Source: Halomonas ventosae
Lineage (GTDB): Bacteria > Pseudomonadota > Gammaproteobacteria > Pseudomonadales > Halomonadaceae
Direction: 5' to 3'
NCBI RefSeq assembly: GCF_004361885.1
Contig: NZ_SNWH01000013.1
Span: 1 to 64,000 of the forward strand
Length of the DNA: 64,000 bases
Shown here: positions 1 to 11,793 of the stretch, one piece after another
Position numbering within the stretch: the first letter of the stretch is position 1
Layout of the letters: every line of letters begins with the position of its first letter
Program-made: the position numbers and the translations under genes
Notes under the pieces: model-generated
What the model was told of the DNA's origin: nothing
Databases searched by the model: none
What the model saw: only the letters and a program-made list of their open reading frames with translations

Positions 1-174
1 TCGGCTAGCACTTCCCCTTACCGGGCGTGCAGGGGACTTTCACCCCCAAGTCATTCCAAGGCACCACCCTTGGAAACAGCGCCAGTCAGGCGCTGCGCGC
101 CATGCCTGGCGCACATGCAACAAGGCCAGCCACCATGGCCGGCCTTGTCGTTGTGTTGCACTCAGGCGGAGTAA
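1..174. other. Intergenic region downstream of gyrB, rich in inverted repeats
   Basis: No convincing gene is seen here. An 8-bp perfect inverted repeat, TTCCAAGG at 54-61 and CCTTGGAA at 68-75, can form a hairpin. A second pair of arms, GCGCCAG and CTGGCGC, lies around 80-113. A short plus-strand open frame runs through the region into gyrB but has no ribosome binding site and no recognisable product, so it is not called. The left neighbour is outside the window. Confidence 0.5.
121..147 (-). terminator. Probable terminator of gyrB
   Basis: Arms AAGGCCAGCC (122-131) and GGCCGGCCTT (137-146) pair over 10 bp with one mismatch and a 5-nt loop. The hairpin lies about 50 bp beyond the gyrB stop codon on the minus strand. 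There is no long T run after it, so its efficiency is uncertain. Confidence 0.55.
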
Positions 175-190
175 TGTTTCACGTGGAACA
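175..190. other. parS: parS centromere site 1
   Basis: The 16-mer TGTTTCACGTGGAACA matches the known ParB target, a near-palindrome of the form TGTTNCACGTGAAACA. It lies between the gyrB stop codon and its terminator hairpin. ParB is encoded in this window at 28254-29168. Two further sites lie in recF. Confidence 0.9.
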
Positions 191-198
191 TCGCAAAT

Positions 199-2622
<2,424 letters not shown>

Positions 2623-2630
2623 CTACTCCA

Positions 2631-3746
2631 TCATGACGTCTGTCTGTCTATTGGCAGCAACTTTCCCTGCCCCGTTTCGGAATGTTTCACGTGGAACATC
2701 GCTACCCGGGTGTCCGGCTGCCAAAGACCTGCTAGGGCATCGGGATCGACGCTGGTGATGAACACCTGGCAATGCATGCGCTCCAGCCAGGCGCAGAATA
2801 CTTGGCGATGGGCAAGGTCCAGCTCGGCAGGCAGGTCGTCGATCAGGTAGATGCAGGTGCGGCCGGTGACCTGCTCGAGAAGGCGCCCCTGGGCCAGCTT
2901 CAGGGCACTCACCACCAGCTTCTGCTGCCCCCGCGAGAGCACTTCCACGGCCGGACGCTTGCCGAGTCGAATGCCCAACTCCGCCCGCTGAGGTCCCTGC
3001 TGGGTAAACCCCATCTGATGGTCGCTGACGCGCCCTTGACGCAGGATATCCTCCAACTCGCGTTTGCGATCCCAACCGCGCGCATAGCGCAGCGCCAACC
3101 CGGGCAAGGTGATCAGCTCAACCAGAGTGTCTTCGAACACCGGCATGAACATCTCGACCCATCGGCGACGCATGTCATCCAGTCGATTGCTCCAGTGCAC
3201 CAGTTCCTGTTCCCAGGCATCCAGGGAAGCATCCGACATTCTACCATGCCTGAGTAGCGCATTCCGATGTTTCAACGCGCGTCGAAAACGCCGCCACACA
3301 TCGAGAAAGTCGTGTTTCACGTGAAACACACCCCAGTCGAGAAACTCGCGCCGCCCCACCGGCGGCCCCTCCAGAAGGCGAAAGGCATCGGGGTTGATCA
3401 ATTGCAGCGGCAGAGTCTCCACCAGACGCGAGACGCGCTCGAGACGCTCGCCGGCAAGGCGCATCTCGAGCTCTCCGCCCTCGCGATGCCGACGGATACC
3501 GATGGTCATCGGCGGATCACCGGCCAGGCGACCATGCAGCGTCACAGCGTCGGCATCGTGGCTGATGGCTTGACGCAGCTGCCGGGCGCGAAAGGAGCGC
3601 CCCATGCCGAGGATATGAATACCCTCCAGCAGGCTGGACTTGCCGCTACCGTTGGCGCCGGTAAAGAGGTTAATGTGGGGGCTGGGCATCAGGTCCACGG
3701 CCTGCAAGTTGCGCAGACCGTGGAAGACGAGACGTTCGAGAGGCAT
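2631..3746 (-). CDS. recF: DNA replication and repair protein RecF
   Basis: RecF is an SMC-like ATPase that helps load RecA at single-strand gaps together with RecO and RecR. The 371-residue protein starts MPLERLVFHGLRNL and carries the Walker A motif GANGSGKS at residues 30-37. Near the C terminus it has the signature LSRGQQK and the Walker B segment YLIDDLPAELD. It sits between dnaN and gyrB, as is standard. The coding sequence contains two 16-bp parS sites (2683-2698 and 3313-3328). Both are read in the frame that gives the peptide FHVKH, at about residues 140-145 and 350-355. Confidence 0.97.
   Translation of the reverse strand: MPLERLVFHGLRNLQAVDLMPSPHINLFTGANGSGKSSLLEGIHILGMGRSFRARQLRQAISHDADAVTLHGRLAGDPPMTIGIRRHREGGELEMRLAGERLERVSRLVETLPLQLINPDAFRLLEGPPVGRREFLDWGVFHVKHDFLDVWRRFRRALKHRNALLRHGRMSDASLDAWEQELVHWSNRLDDMRRRWVEMFMPVFEDTLVELITLPGLALRYARGWDRKRELEDILRQGRVSDHQMGFTQQGPQRAELGIRLGKRPAVEVLSRGQQKLVVSALKLAQGRLLEQVTGRTCIYLIDDLPAELDLAHRQVFCAWLERMHCQVFITSVDPDALAGLWQPDTRVAMFHVKHSETGQGKLLPIDRQTS
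2683..2698. other. parS: parS centromere site 2, inside recF
   Basis: TGTTTCACGTGGAACA is identical to the site at 175-190. It lies within the 3' part of the recF coding sequence, where the minus-strand reading gives MFHVKHS. Confidence 0.9.
3313..3328. other. parS: parS centromere site 3, inside recF
   Basis: TGTTTCACGTGAAACA is a perfect 16-bp palindrome and an ideal ParB target. It lies in the middle of recF, where the minus-strand reading gives VFHVKHD. Confidence 0.9.
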
Positions 3747-3804
3747 CAGCTACAATCGGCCGTGGTGACGATGGTACCTGCACGGGGCACCAGGAAAGGA
3801 CGTC

Positions 3805-4908
3805 TCAGAGGCGCATCGGCATGACGACGTACATGGCGTCACCGCCGCCCGGCTCTTCCATCAATGCACTGCTGTTGGGATCAGCCAGGGTCATCTGCAC
3901 CCGGTCCACCTCCAGCACGCTGAGCACGTCGACCAGATAACCGACATTGAAGCCGATCTCCATCGCCGGCCCGCTGTACTCGATTGCGACGTTCTCCTCG
4001 GCCTCTTCCTGTTCGGGATTGTTGGCCATCACCCGCAGATTGCCCTCCTCGAGATTGAGGCGCACGCCACGGTACTTCTCGTTGGAGAGGATCGCCGTGC
4101 GCGATAGCACCTGGCGCAGCTCGGCACGCTCGGCGATGAAGACCTTGTCGCCACCGCGCGGCACGACTCGTTCGTAGTCGGGAAACTTGCCGTCGACCAG
4201 CTTGGAGGTGAAGGTGAAGTCGCCGGTATGGGCCCGCATATGGCTGGCACCAAGGGTCAGGCTGACTAGCTCCTCACCGTCGTCGAGCAGGCGCACCAAT
4301 TCCAGGATGCCCTTACGCGGCACGATCAGCTTCTGAGGCGGCTCCACCTGGATCTCGGCAGGACGCGAACAGACGGCCAGGCGATGGCCATCGGTGGCCA
4401 CGGTGCGCACCAGGTTGTTGCCCAGCTCCAGCAACATGCCGTTGAGATAGTAGCGGACGTCCTGCTGTGCCATGGCGAAGGAGGTGGCATCGATCAAATG
4501 CTTCAAGGTGCCCCGCGGCAGATTGAGCTCAACCTTACCCGGGTCATCCTCGATGTTAGGAAACTCGGCCACCGGCAGGGTCGAGAGGGTGAAGCGAGAG
4601 CGACCGCTGCGCAGTACCGCTTTGCCCTCCTCGAGGGAGAGCTGTATATCGGCCTGATCCGGCAGGGACTTGCAGATATCCATGAGCTTGCGAGCCGGTA
4701 CGGTAGCCGACCCGGGTTCATCTACCAGGCTGGCGGCGGTACGCCCAATCAGTTCGACCTCGAGATCGGTGCCGGTCAGCGAGACCTGATCCTGGTCGAC
4801 CTGAATCAGCACGTTGGAGAGTACCGGCAGGGTCTGGCGTCGCTCCACCACGCCGGCAACCAGCGTCAGCGGGCGCAGCAGCGCTTCTCGGGAGATGGAA
4901 AATTTCAT
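3805..4908 (-). CDS. dnaN: DNA polymerase III sliding clamp (beta subunit)
   Basis: This is the ring-shaped processivity clamp that holds DNA polymerase III on DNA. At 367 residues it has the usual length, and its sequence is typical of gammaproteobacterial DnaN from the start MKFSISREALLRPL to the C-terminal YVVMPMRL. That ending fits the clamp fold and its peptide-binding pocket. It lies 61 bp downstream of dnaA and 58 bp upstream of recF on the same strand, so co-transcription is likely. Confidence 0.98.
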   Translation of the reverse strand: MKFSISREALLRPLTLVAGVVERRQTLPVLSNVLIQVDQDQVSLTGTDLEVELIGRTAASLVDEPGSATVPARKLMDICKSLPDQADIQLSLEEGKAVLRSGRSRFTLSTLPVAEFPNIEDDPGKVELNLPRGTLKHLIDATSFAMAQQDVRYYLNGMLLELGNNLVRTVATDGHRLAVCSRPAEIQVEPPQKLIVPRKGILELVRLLDDGEELVSLTLGASHMRAHTGDFTFTSKLVDGKFPDYERVVPRGGDKVFIAERAELRQVLSRTAILSNEKYRGVRLNLEEGNLRVMANNPEQEEAEENVAIEYSGPAMEIGFNVGYLVDVLSVLEVDRVQMTLADPNSSALMEEPGGGDAMYVVMPMRL

Positions 4909-4969
4909 GTCGGCTCCACTACTTGTCCTGGAGGGATTGAGGCCGGCGACCCGACCGCTGGTGTTCCGT

Positions 4970-6439
4970 TCAGCTGGTCAACAGCCGTAGCAGATTCTTG
5001 TAGTCCTCGCGGATGTCCGCGCTCTCCTCTTGCAACGCTTTCACCTTGCGGCAAGCATGCAGCACCGTGGTGTGATCCCGACCACCGAAGGCATCGCCAA
5101 TCTCGGGCAGGCTATGATTGGTCAGCTCCTTGGCAAGGGCCATGGCGACCTGCCGAGGTCGTGCCACCGAGCGCGAACGACGCTTGGAGAGCAGGTCGGC
5201 AAGCTTTATCTTATAATACTCGGCCACGGTGCGCTGAATGTTGTCCACGCCGACCTGCTTGTCCTGAAGCGCCAGCAGATCCTTGAGGGATTCACGGATG
5301 AAGTCCTGGGTGATTGTCTTCCCCATGAAGTGAGAGTCGGCGATCACCTTTTTCAGGGCACCCTCCAGCTCACGCACGTTGGAGCGAATCTTCTGAGCAA
5401 TGAAGAAGGCGGCGTCGTGGGGCAGGTCGACCTTGGCCTGGTCGGCCTTCTTCATCAGGATTGCGACACGGGTCTCCAGTTCGGGCGGCTCGATGGCCAC
5501 CGTCAGCCCCCACCCGAAACGCGACTTCAGGCGCTCCTCTACCCCACTGATTTCCTTGGGATAGCGATCAGATGTCAGGATCATCTGCTGACCACCCTCA
5601 AGCAACGCATTGAAGGTGTGGAAGAACTCTTCCTGGGAGCGCTCCTTGCCGGCAAAGAACTGGATATCATCGATCAGCAGGGCGTCGACACTACGATAAA
5701 AGCGCTTGAAATCGTTGATGGCGTTGAGCTGCAGCGCCTTGACCATGTCAGCCACGAAACGCTCGGAATGCAGATAGACCACCCGAGCATTCTCGCGTCG
5801 CGTTGCCAGGGCGTTACCCACGGCATGCATCAAGTGGGTCTTGCCGAGACCCACCCCGCCATAGAGAAACAGCGGGTTGTAGGCGCCGCCGGGATTCTCG
5901 GAGACCTGGCGGGAGGCCGCCCTGGCCAACTGGTTCGACTTGCCCTCGACGAAAGTATCGAAGGTGAAGTTGGGATTGAGGCCACTGCTGTGCTTGAGAC
6001 TCCCCTCCACCTGCACCTGACGCTCGCCACCTCGCCGCTGAGCAACACCTTCCTCACGCAACTTGTCGATCTCACGCTCGTCTCCCCCATCATCAACACC
6101 CCGCGACGGGGCCTGAACCGACGGTGCGCTGGGTGAGCGTTGCGCTGAGACGGGATTGCCCAGCTCACGTGGTTGGGGATTGGGCGCCGCTTGGCGACTA
6201 CCCACCGCCAAGACCACCTTCGGCGGCTTGGCCGGCGACAATTCCCTCATCAGTTCGCTGATTCGCTTGGCATACTTGTCGCTAACCCAGTCGCGCACAA
6301 AACGATTCGGCGCCAGCAGGCGCAACTGGTTGGCTTCCCCCTCCTCTGCCTGGAGCGGGCGGATCCAGGTATTGAACTGCTGGGAACTCAGTTCGTCCTG
6401 CAGGGTATCCAGACATTGTTGCCAGAGAGCCAGTGACAC
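4970..6439 (-). CDS. dnaA: Chromosomal replication initiator protein DnaA
   Basis: DnaA is an AAA+ ATPase that binds 9-bp DnaA boxes and melts the origin. The 489-residue protein has an N-terminal DnaB-interaction domain (about residues 1-80), a variable linker, an AAA+ core with Walker A GGVGLGKT at residues 194-201 and Walker [10 protein letters not shown], and a C-terminal helix-turn-helix with the signature [15 protein letters not shown]. The start is GTG at 6439, preceded by GAGG four bases upstream. The divergent region upstream carries DnaA boxes, which suits both origin function and autoregulation. Confidence 0.98.
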   Translation of the reverse strand: MSLALWQQCLDTLQDELSSQQFNTWIRPLQAEEGEANQLRLLAPNRFVRDWVSDKYAKRISELMRELSPAKPPKVVLAVGSRQAAPNPQPRELGNPVSAQRSPSAPSVQAPSRGVDDGGDEREIDKLREEGVAQRRGGERQVQVEGSLKHSSGLNPNFTFDTFVEGKSNQLARAASRQVSENPGGAYNPLFLYGGVGLGKTHLMHAVGNALATRRENARVVYLHSERFVADMVKALQLNAINDFKRFYRSVDALLIDDIQFFAGKERSQEEFFHTFNALLEGGQQMILTSDRYPKEISGVEERLKSRFGWGLTVAIEPPELETRVAILMKKADQAKVDLPHDAAFFIAQKIRSNVRELEGALKKVIADSHFMGKTITQDFIRESLKDLLALQDKQVGVDNIQRTVAEYYKIKLADLLSKRRSRSVARPRQVAMALAKELTNHSLPEIGDAFGGRDHTTVLHACRKVKALQEESADIREDYKNLLRLLTS

Positions 6440-6936
6440 GCGACCTCACCATTGCATAGAAAACGACCAGCTATTGTAACGGTCAGGCGCCGAGTTATCC
6501 ACATAGCGTCCGGCAGCACCGAGTTGTGGAAAACTTCTGGATAGCTCCCGATAGGCCCAGCCGCAACGCGGCCTCTATACGTCCGCTCAAACCGATCTCA
6601 CAGCTCGTAACAGTCTCGCAATCCCCATCTTTTCCACAGCAAGACTGTCTCTGTAGATAACTGATAAATAAGCTATATAGTATCTTGTACACAAAATGTA
6701 TCCCCCATACTGATCACAGGCTTAGAGGGCTGAGTCACCGCCAGGCACGGTCGGTGGCAGAAGGCCTGAGTGCCACAGTTTGAGGATCGCATCAGCAGAC
6801 ACGGAAGGAATTGCACTGCGCAGCTGAAATCACTACAATTTCGGGTCTTGAACCGAACACTCCTGGGGCCGAGAGCGGCATCCAGATATCACCGAATGAT
6901 CGATTCATTCCAAAAACCATGTAGGAATAACGAGTT
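6440..6936. other. oriC: Candidate replication origin (oriC), dnaA-rpmH region
   Basis: There is no gene in these 497 bp. Three exact matches to the DnaA box TTWTNCACA are seen: TTATCCACA at 6495-6503, TTTTCCACA on the minus strand at 6525-6533 and TTTTCCACA at 6630-6638. A one-mismatch box (TTATCTACA on the minus strand) is at 6652-6660. An A/T-rich stretch follows at about 6655-6700, a plausible unwinding element. The dnaA-rpmH gap is the known origin location in Pseudomonas. The mnmG upstream region at 24364-24847 is a rival. Confidence 0.65.
6811..6839 (+). promoter_or_regulatory. Sigma-70 promoter of rpmH-rnpA
   Basis: A -35 element TTGCAC (6811-6816) and a -10 element TACAAT (6834-6839) are separated by exactly 17 bp. 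They lie about 100 bp upstream of the rpmH start, leaving a long untranslated leader. Confidence 0.65.
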
Positions 6937-7071
6937 ATGAAACGTACTTTTCAACCTAGCGCCCTCAAGCGCAAGCGCGTGCATGGCTTTCGTGCGCGCA
7001 TGGCCACCAAGAATGGACGTGCTGTACTGGCCCGTCGCCGTGCCAAGGGCCGCAAGCGCCTGAGCGCTTGA
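6937..7071 (+). CDS. rpmH: 50S ribosomal protein L34
   Basis: This 44-residue basic protein of the large ribosomal subunit starts [20 protein letters not shown] and ends in an Arg/Lys-rich tail, [12 protein letters not shown]. Size and sequence are diagnostic of L34. It lies directly upstream of rnpA, the conserved order, and downstream of the promoter at 6811-6839. Confidence 0.97.
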   Translation: MKRTFQPSALKRKRVHGFRARMATKNGRAVLARRRAKGRKRLSA

Positions 7072-7084
7072 GCGCGGTTCTCGC

Positions 7085-7501
7085 GTGTCCCATCAGGGCT
7101 ATCCCCGGCAATTGCGACTGCTGACTGCCGGGGACTATCGACGCGTCTTCGAAACAGCTGCATTCAAGATCCACGGAAAGGGGCTGATGGCTCTCGCCTC
7201 CCCCAACGGTTGCGGGCATCCACGTCTCGGCTTGATCTTCAGCAAGAAGAACGTCCGCAATGCTGTGGACAGAAACCGCCTAAAGCGTATCGTGCGCGAA
7301 TCCATCCGGCTTCAACAGCACCGGCTGCCCTCGGTGGATATCGTGGTGCTGGCAAGACGAGGAGTCCATGAACTGGACAACGCGACCGTGCATCGCCAGC
7401 TCCATGGCATGTGGCGTCGCCTCGCGCGAGAGGCAAACAGGCCCGCCCACGAGACGGACCTGCCAGTCGCAGAGAGCGGTGGCGTTGACCGCGCACAATG
7501 A
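7085..7501 (+). CDS. rnpA: Ribonuclease P protein component
   Basis: RnpA is the protein partner of RNase P RNA and helps process the 5' ends of tRNA precursors. The 138-residue basic protein begins at a GTG 13 bp after rpmH. The hallmark segment is RNAVDRNRLKRIVRESIR, the RNR motif that contacts the RNA. The order rpmH-rnpA is conserved. In many relatives a small yidD gene follows, but none was found before yidC here. Confidence 0.95.
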   Translation: MSHQGYPRQLRLLTAGDYRRVFETAAFKIHGKGLMALASPNGCGHPRLGLIFSKKNVRNAVDRNRLKRIVRESIRLQQHRLPSVDIVVLARRGVHELDNATVHRQLHGMWRRLAREANRPAHETDLPVAESGGVDRAQ

Positions 7502-7598
7502 CCGGCACCCCAGCGTGAGGGTGCTTCATGGAGCCTGCATGCGTCTCACCACTGTTCTGCTCGCCGCGCCCCTCAACGCCGAAACCTCGAATTCGGCC

Positions 7599-7620
7599 AG
7601 CCTGCCGCCGGCAGGCTTTC
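7599..7620 (+). terminator. Hairpin between rnpA and yidC
   Basis: AGCCTGCC (7599-7606) pairs perfectly with GGCAGGCT (7610-7617) across a 3-nt loop and is followed by TTC. It may attenuate or end the rpmH-rnpA transcript. The 186-bp gap between rnpA and yidC holds no recognisable gene. Confidence 0.45.
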
Positions 7621-7687
7621 GTGTATCTCGGGTGTGCGGCCTGCGTTGCGCCATCGGAAAGTTCACTACCCATCGGGCAGACCCCTC

Positions 7688-9382
7688 ATGGACGTAAAAC
7701 GACTTCTCCTCCTGATTCCCCTGGCGATCCTCGCCTACCTGCTGATTGTCCAATGGAATCAGGACTACGGACAGGTTTCCCCTGAGCCGCAAGCCCCCGC
7801 CGTCAACCGCACTGCCCTGCAAGAGGGGAACCCGCCATCCTCCGGCAGCAGCGAGGATCTTTCGGTTCCCACCACCGCGTCCTCGACTCAGGACATTGAC
7901 GGGGGGATCCCCGGCGAGCCCAGCACGACCTCGGGCAGCCGGGAATTGGTTGCCGTGGTCACCGATGTGCTCGATGTGCGTATCGACCCTCAGGGCGGTG
8001 ACATTGTCTACGCCGCCCTGCCCCAGCATCGCTTCAGTCTCGACTCCGAGCGACCCTATGTGCTGCTCTCCGACAGCGAGAATCGCAGCTATGTCGCACG
8101 TTCCGGCCTTCAGCTCGAAGGCCACGAGGGCCGTATCACCTTCACGCCCGAGACAACCGATTACCGGCTGGGCGAGAACGATGAACGTCTCGAGGTCGAC
8201 CTGAGCGCCGAGGTGAACGGCGTAGACGTGATCAAGCGCTTCGTCTTCGAACGTGACAGCTATGCCGTCGACGTAAAATACTTCCTGGCCAATGATACCG
8301 ATAACCCCGTCACGGCGCGCTTCATCGGCCAGTTGGCTCGCGACAACAGCAGCGACCCCTCCAGTGGCCCCAAGATGGGCATGCGTTCCTATCTCGGCGC
8401 CGCCTATTCCACGCCGGAGGATCGCTACCTCAAAGTCAGCTTCGAGGAGATTCAGAACGGCGAATTCAACAATCGCGACGTCGAAGGTGGCTGGGTCGCC
8501 ATCATTCAACACTACTTTACCTCGGCCTGGGTTCCCCCCCAGAACCAGCAGAACCTCTACTACGCCACCACCGACTCCCGAGGCCGTAACGTGGCTGCCT
8601 TTGCCGGGCCGACCACCAAGGTAGCCGCCAACAGCGAGGCGACGCTGGGAGCGACCCTCTACATGGGACCCAAGGTCCAGGATCGACTCGAGGCCGTGGC
8701 GCCCAACCTGGAACTGACGGTGGACTTCGGCTGGCTGTGGTTCATCGCCAACCCGCTGTTCTGGCTGCTCGATCACATCCATGACCTGATCGGTAACTGG
8801 GGCTGGTCCATCGTCCTGCTGACCCTGCTGGTGAAGACGGCCTTGTGGCCACTCTCCGCTAAGGCCTACAAGTCGATGGCGCGCATGCGCAAGCTGGGCC
8901 CGGAGATGCAGCGCCTCAAGGAGCAGTTCGGCGACGATCGCCAGAAGATGTCCCAGGAGATGATGAAGTTCTACCAGAAGGAGAAGATCAATCCGCTGGG
9001 CGGCTGCCTGCCGATCCTGGTACAGATGCCGGTGTTCATCGCCCTCTACTGGATGCTGCTGGAATCCGTGGAGCTGCGTCACGCGCCCTTCATATTCTGG
9101 ATCAACGACCTGTCGGTGAAGGATCCGTACTTCATCCTGCCGATCCTGATGGGCGCCTCGATGTTCGTTCAGCAGATGCTCAACCCAACGCCGCCGGACC
9201 CCATGCAGGCCAAGATCATGAAGATGCTGCCGATCGTCTTCACCTTCTTCTTCCTGTGGTTCCCAGCCGGCCTGGTCATCTACTGGGTAGTCAACAACTG
9301 CACCTCGATCGTTCAGCAGTACATGATCACCCGCAAGATCGAGGCTGATCCCAGTGTCGGAAAGGGCATGAAGACCAAGTAG
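7688..9382 (+). CDS. yidC: Membrane protein insertase YidC
   Basis: YidC inserts and folds inner-membrane proteins, alone or with SecYEG. The ATG at 7688 is chosen because [20 protein letters not shown] gives the N-terminal membrane anchor; an in-frame start 54 bp upstream would add an unrelated tail. The 564-residue protein has a large periplasmic domain (about residues 60-330), then the conserved core. The core begins at [19 protein letters not shown] and continues through [21 protein letters not shown] to the last helices ([17 protein letters not shown]). The order rnpA-yidC-mnmE is conserved. Confidence 0.97.
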   Translation: MDVKRLLLLIPLAILAYLLIVQWNQDYGQVSPEPQAPAVNRTALQEGNPPSSGSSEDLSVPTTASSTQDIDGGIPGEPSTTSGSRELVAVVTDVLDVRIDPQGGDIVYAALPQHRFSLDSERPYVLLSDSENRSYVARSGLQLEGHEGRITFTPETTDYRLGENDERLEVDLSAEVNGVDVIKRFVFERDSYAVDVKYFLANDTDNPVTARFIGQLARDNSSDPSSGPKMGMRSYLGAAYSTPEDRYLKVSFEEIQNGEFNNRDVEGGWVAIIQHYFTSAWVPPQNQQNLYYATTDSRGRNVAAFAGPTTKVAANSEATLGATLYMGPKVQDRLEAVAPNLELTVDFGWLWFIANPLFWLLDHIHDLIGNWGWSIVLLTLLVKTALWPLSAKAYKSMARMRKLGPEMQRLKEQFGDDRQKMSQEMMKFYQKEKINPLGGCLPILVQMPVFIALYWMLLESVELRHAPFIFWINDLSVKDPYFILPILMGASMFVQQMLNPTPPDPMQAKIMKMLPIVFTFFFLWFPAGLVIYWVVNNCTSIVQQYMITRKIEADPSVGKGMKTK

Positions 9383-9404
9383 CAATGTGCGTCGCTGCCT
9401 TTTC

Positions 9405-9432
9405 CCTGACCCCCGCCACAGCGGGGGTCAGG
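9405..9432 (+). terminator. Terminator-like hairpin after yidC
   Basis: A 12-bp perfect stem, CCTGACCCCCGC (9405-9416) with GCGGGGGTCAGG (9421-9432), encloses a CACA loop. The T run after it is short (TTT). Confidence 0.6.
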
Positions 9433-9485
9433 CGTTTACGAAGCGCACCCGGACAATCTCTTCCCTTGCCAGCGAGGAATCGCCA

Positions 9486-10856
9486 ATGAGTGTCAGCCTC
9501 CACGATCAGGACACCATCACCGCCCTGGCCACGCCGCCGGGACGTGGCGGCGTGGGGATCGTCCGGGTCTCGGGGCCAGCCTGCACGGCGATCGTCGAGG
9601 CCATGATCGGCCAGCGTCTGGCCCCACGATACGCTCACTACGGCCCCTTCCGCGGTGAATCCACGGTGATTGATGAGGGCATTGCGCTGTTCTTCCCCGG
9701 GCCGCATTCCTTCACCGGCGAGGATGTCCTCGAACTGCAGGGGCACGGCGGACCGGTGATCATGGACCTGCTGCTCGAGCGCTGCGTGCAACTGGGGGCC
9801 AGGCTCGCCCGCCCAGGGGAGTTCTCGGAGCGGGCCTTCCTCAATGACAAGCTGGACCTGGCCCAGGCAGAGGCTATCGCCGACCTAATCGAGGCCAGTT
9901 CCCGGGGGGCCGCCGAGAATGCCCTGCGCTCCTTGCAGGGCGAATTCTCGCGCCGCGTGGAAGCACTGGTCCAGCGGCTAATCGAGCTACGCATGTACGT
10001 CGAGGCCGCCATCGACTTCCCCGAAGAGGAGATCGACTTCCTGGCTGACGGGCATGTCGCCGAGAGACTTGCCGCCGTCCAGTCGGAGCTGGACGAGGTG
10101 CGGGCCGCGGCCGGCCAGGGGGCCCTGATGCGGGAAGGCATGAGCGTGGTGATCGCCGGGCGCCCCAATGCCGGCAAGTCGAGCCTGCTCAATGCCCTGA
10201 CCGAGCAGGATACCGCCATCGTCACCGACATCGAGGGCACCACCCGCGATGTGCTGCGTGAACACATCCACCTGGATGGCATGCCGCTGCATGTCATTGA
10301 TACAGCGGGCCTGCGCGATACCCCGGATGCCGTGGAGAAGATCGGGGTAGCCCGCGCCTGGCAAGAGATAGAGACAGCCGACCGCGTGCTGCTGCTGGTG
10401 GATGCCGCCACCACCGATGCCGTCGATCCGATGACCATCTGGCCCGAATTCGTCGCCCGCCTTCACGATTCCTCGCGGCTGACACTGGTGCGCAACAAGA
10501 TCGACACCAGCCACGAATCGCCGGGCATCGATGAGGGTGCCGCCACACCCGTGGTGCGTCTCTCGGCTAAAAGCGGTGCCGGGATGGATCACCTCAAGGA
10601 GCATCTTAAGGCGGTGATGGGCTATGCCGTCACCAGCGAAGGACGCTTTTCGGCCCGACGCCGGCACCTCGAGGCGCTAGACCACGCCAAGCAGGCCCTT
10701 GCCGGCGGCGAGGCGCAGCTCGCCGGCGACGGGGCCGGTGAGCTGCTTGCCGAGGACCTGCGCGACGCTCAGCACGCCCTGGGCGAGATCACCGGGGAGT
10801 TCAGCGCCGATGACCTGCTCGGCGAGATCTTCGGCAGCTTCTGCATCGGGAAGTGA
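9486..10856 (+). CDS. mnmE: tRNA modification GTPase MnmE
   Basis: With MnmG (24848-26752), MnmE makes the 5-carboxymethylaminomethyl modification on wobble uridine 34 of certain tRNAs. The ATG at 9486 gives [20 protein letters not shown], the normal N terminus; the open frame extends upstream without a better start. The 456-residue protein has an N-terminal tetrahydrofolate-binding domain, a G domain with G1 [10 protein letters not shown] and DTAGLRDT, and the C-terminal catalytic tetrapeptide CIGK. It runs convergent with rlmJ, with only 6 bp between the stop codons. Confidence 0.97.
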   Translation: MSVSLHDQDTITALATPPGRGGVGIVRVSGPACTAIVEAMIGQRLAPRYAHYGPFRGESTVIDEGIALFFPGPHSFTGEDVLELQGHGGPVIMDLLLERCVQLGARLARPGEFSERAFLNDKLDLAQAEAIADLIEASSRGAAENALRSLQGEFSRRVEALVQRLIELRMYVEAAIDFPEEEIDFLADGHVAERLAAVQSELDEVRAAAGQGALMREGMSVVIAGRPNAGKSSLLNALTEQDTAIVTDIEGTTRDVLREHIHLDGMPLHVIDTAGLRDTPDAVEKIGVARAWQEIETADRVLLLVDAATTDAVDPMTIWPEFVARLHDSSRLTLVRNKIDTSHESPGIDEGAATPVVRLSAKSGAGMDHLKEHLKAVMGYAVTSEGRFSARRRHLEALDHAKQALAGGEAQLAGDGAGELLAEDLRDAQHALGEITGEFSADDLLGEIFGSFCIGK

Positions 10857-10862
10857 AAAGGA

Positions 10863-11711
10863 CTACTCCCCTGCCCACCAGTCGCCACGATGCTGGCAAC
10901 TCGTGCCCAGCAGCGGCACGACCCGCTGCATGGCCGCCTCCAGCCGTGTCTCCATCCCCCAGGGCGGATTGATCACCAGCATACCGCTGCCTAACATGCC
11001 GCGCTCGCCCTCCCGGGGCTCGCGCAACCTCAATTCACTGCGCCATATCTTGCGCAATCCGCCTTCACGCAGGCCTTCCAGCAGTTCATGGTGGCGGCCG
11101 GTCGGCAGCAAGGGATACCACACCAGCAGCACGGCATGGCGCGCCTTGTGCATGGCCTTCCGCACCACCTCAACCACCTCGCCATATTCCGTCTTGCGCT
11201 CATAGCTGGGATCGATCAACACACATAGTCGCGGAGTGGCCACTGGCAGACACCTCACCAGTCCTCGCAGGCCGTCGCCATGAATGCGCTGCACATTATC
11301 GGGTAGCGGCTGACGGGCCAGATGACCATGCTCGCCGGGGTGCAGTTCAAAGAGCGTCAGGTGATCCTGCTCGCGCAGCCGATCCGACAGCCACCAGGGT
11401 GAACCGGGATAGTGGTCCAGCCTGCCGTCCCGCGCCTGGACCCGCGCGACAGCGGCGAGCCAGTTGCCGAGTAGCGGGTCGTCACCCAGACGGGTTCTCG
11501 CCTGCCACAGCCGGCCAATGCCGTCGCGGTACTCGCCGAGCCTCGCGGTCTCTTCGGCCGCCAACGGATAGAGGCCGCGACCCGCATGGGTATCGATATA
11601 CGTAATGGATGTTTTCTTACGTAATAAATGATCAATAACGGAAAAGAGTGTCAGATGCTTGTGAACGTCGGCGAAATTGCCGGCATGATAGGCATGCTGG
11701 TAGGAGAGCAT
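10863..11711 (-). CDS. rlmJ: 23S rRNA (adenine-2030-N6)-methyltransferase RlmJ
   Basis: RlmJ methylates A2030 of 23S rRNA. The ATG at 11711 is chosen because MLSYQHAYHAGNFADVHKH is the conserved family N terminus; a longer frame starts further upstream but would read through the terminator region. The 282-residue protein shows the SAM-binding segment YIDTHAGRGLY and the N6-adenine methylase motif DPSY in VLIDPSYERKTEY. It is the last gene of the minus-strand block and meets mnmE tail to tail. Confidence 0.95.
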   Translation of the reverse strand: MLSYQHAYHAGNFADVHKHLTLFSVIDHLLRKKTSITYIDTHAGRGLYPLAAEETARLGEYRDGIGRLWQARTRLGDDPLLGNWLAAVARVQARDGRLDHYPGSPWWLSDRLREQDHLTLFELHPGEHGHLARQPLPDNVQRIHGDGLRGLVRCLPVATPRLCVLIDPSYERKTEYGEVVEVVRKAMHKARHAVLLVWYPLLPTGRHHELLEGLREGGLRKIWRSELRLREPREGERGMLGSGMLVINPPWGMETRLEAAMQRVVPLLGTSCQHRGDWWAGE

Positions 11712-11740
11712 GGAAAAGTTCCGTGAATCGGCAAGACGAC

Positions 11741-11773
11741 AAGGCCCGCCACTGCAGCGCAGTGGCGGGCCTT
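11741..11773 (-). terminator. Terminator between the OmpA-type lipoprotein gene and rlmJ
   Basis: A perfect 15-bp stem, AAGGCCCGCCACTGC (11741-11755) and GCAGTGGCGGGCCTT (11759-11773), has a 3-nt loop. It follows the lipoprotein stop codon by about 20 bp on the minus strand, and rlmJ begins about 30 bp beyond it. Confidence 0.7.
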
Positions 11774-11793
11774 GTACGGCGTGAGAGGTCGGG

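Noticed and set aside
7526..9385. Open frame of 619 codons on the minus strand
   Set aside because: It lies opposite yidC, has no family resemblance, and its composition is what a GC-biased gene gives on its complementary strand.
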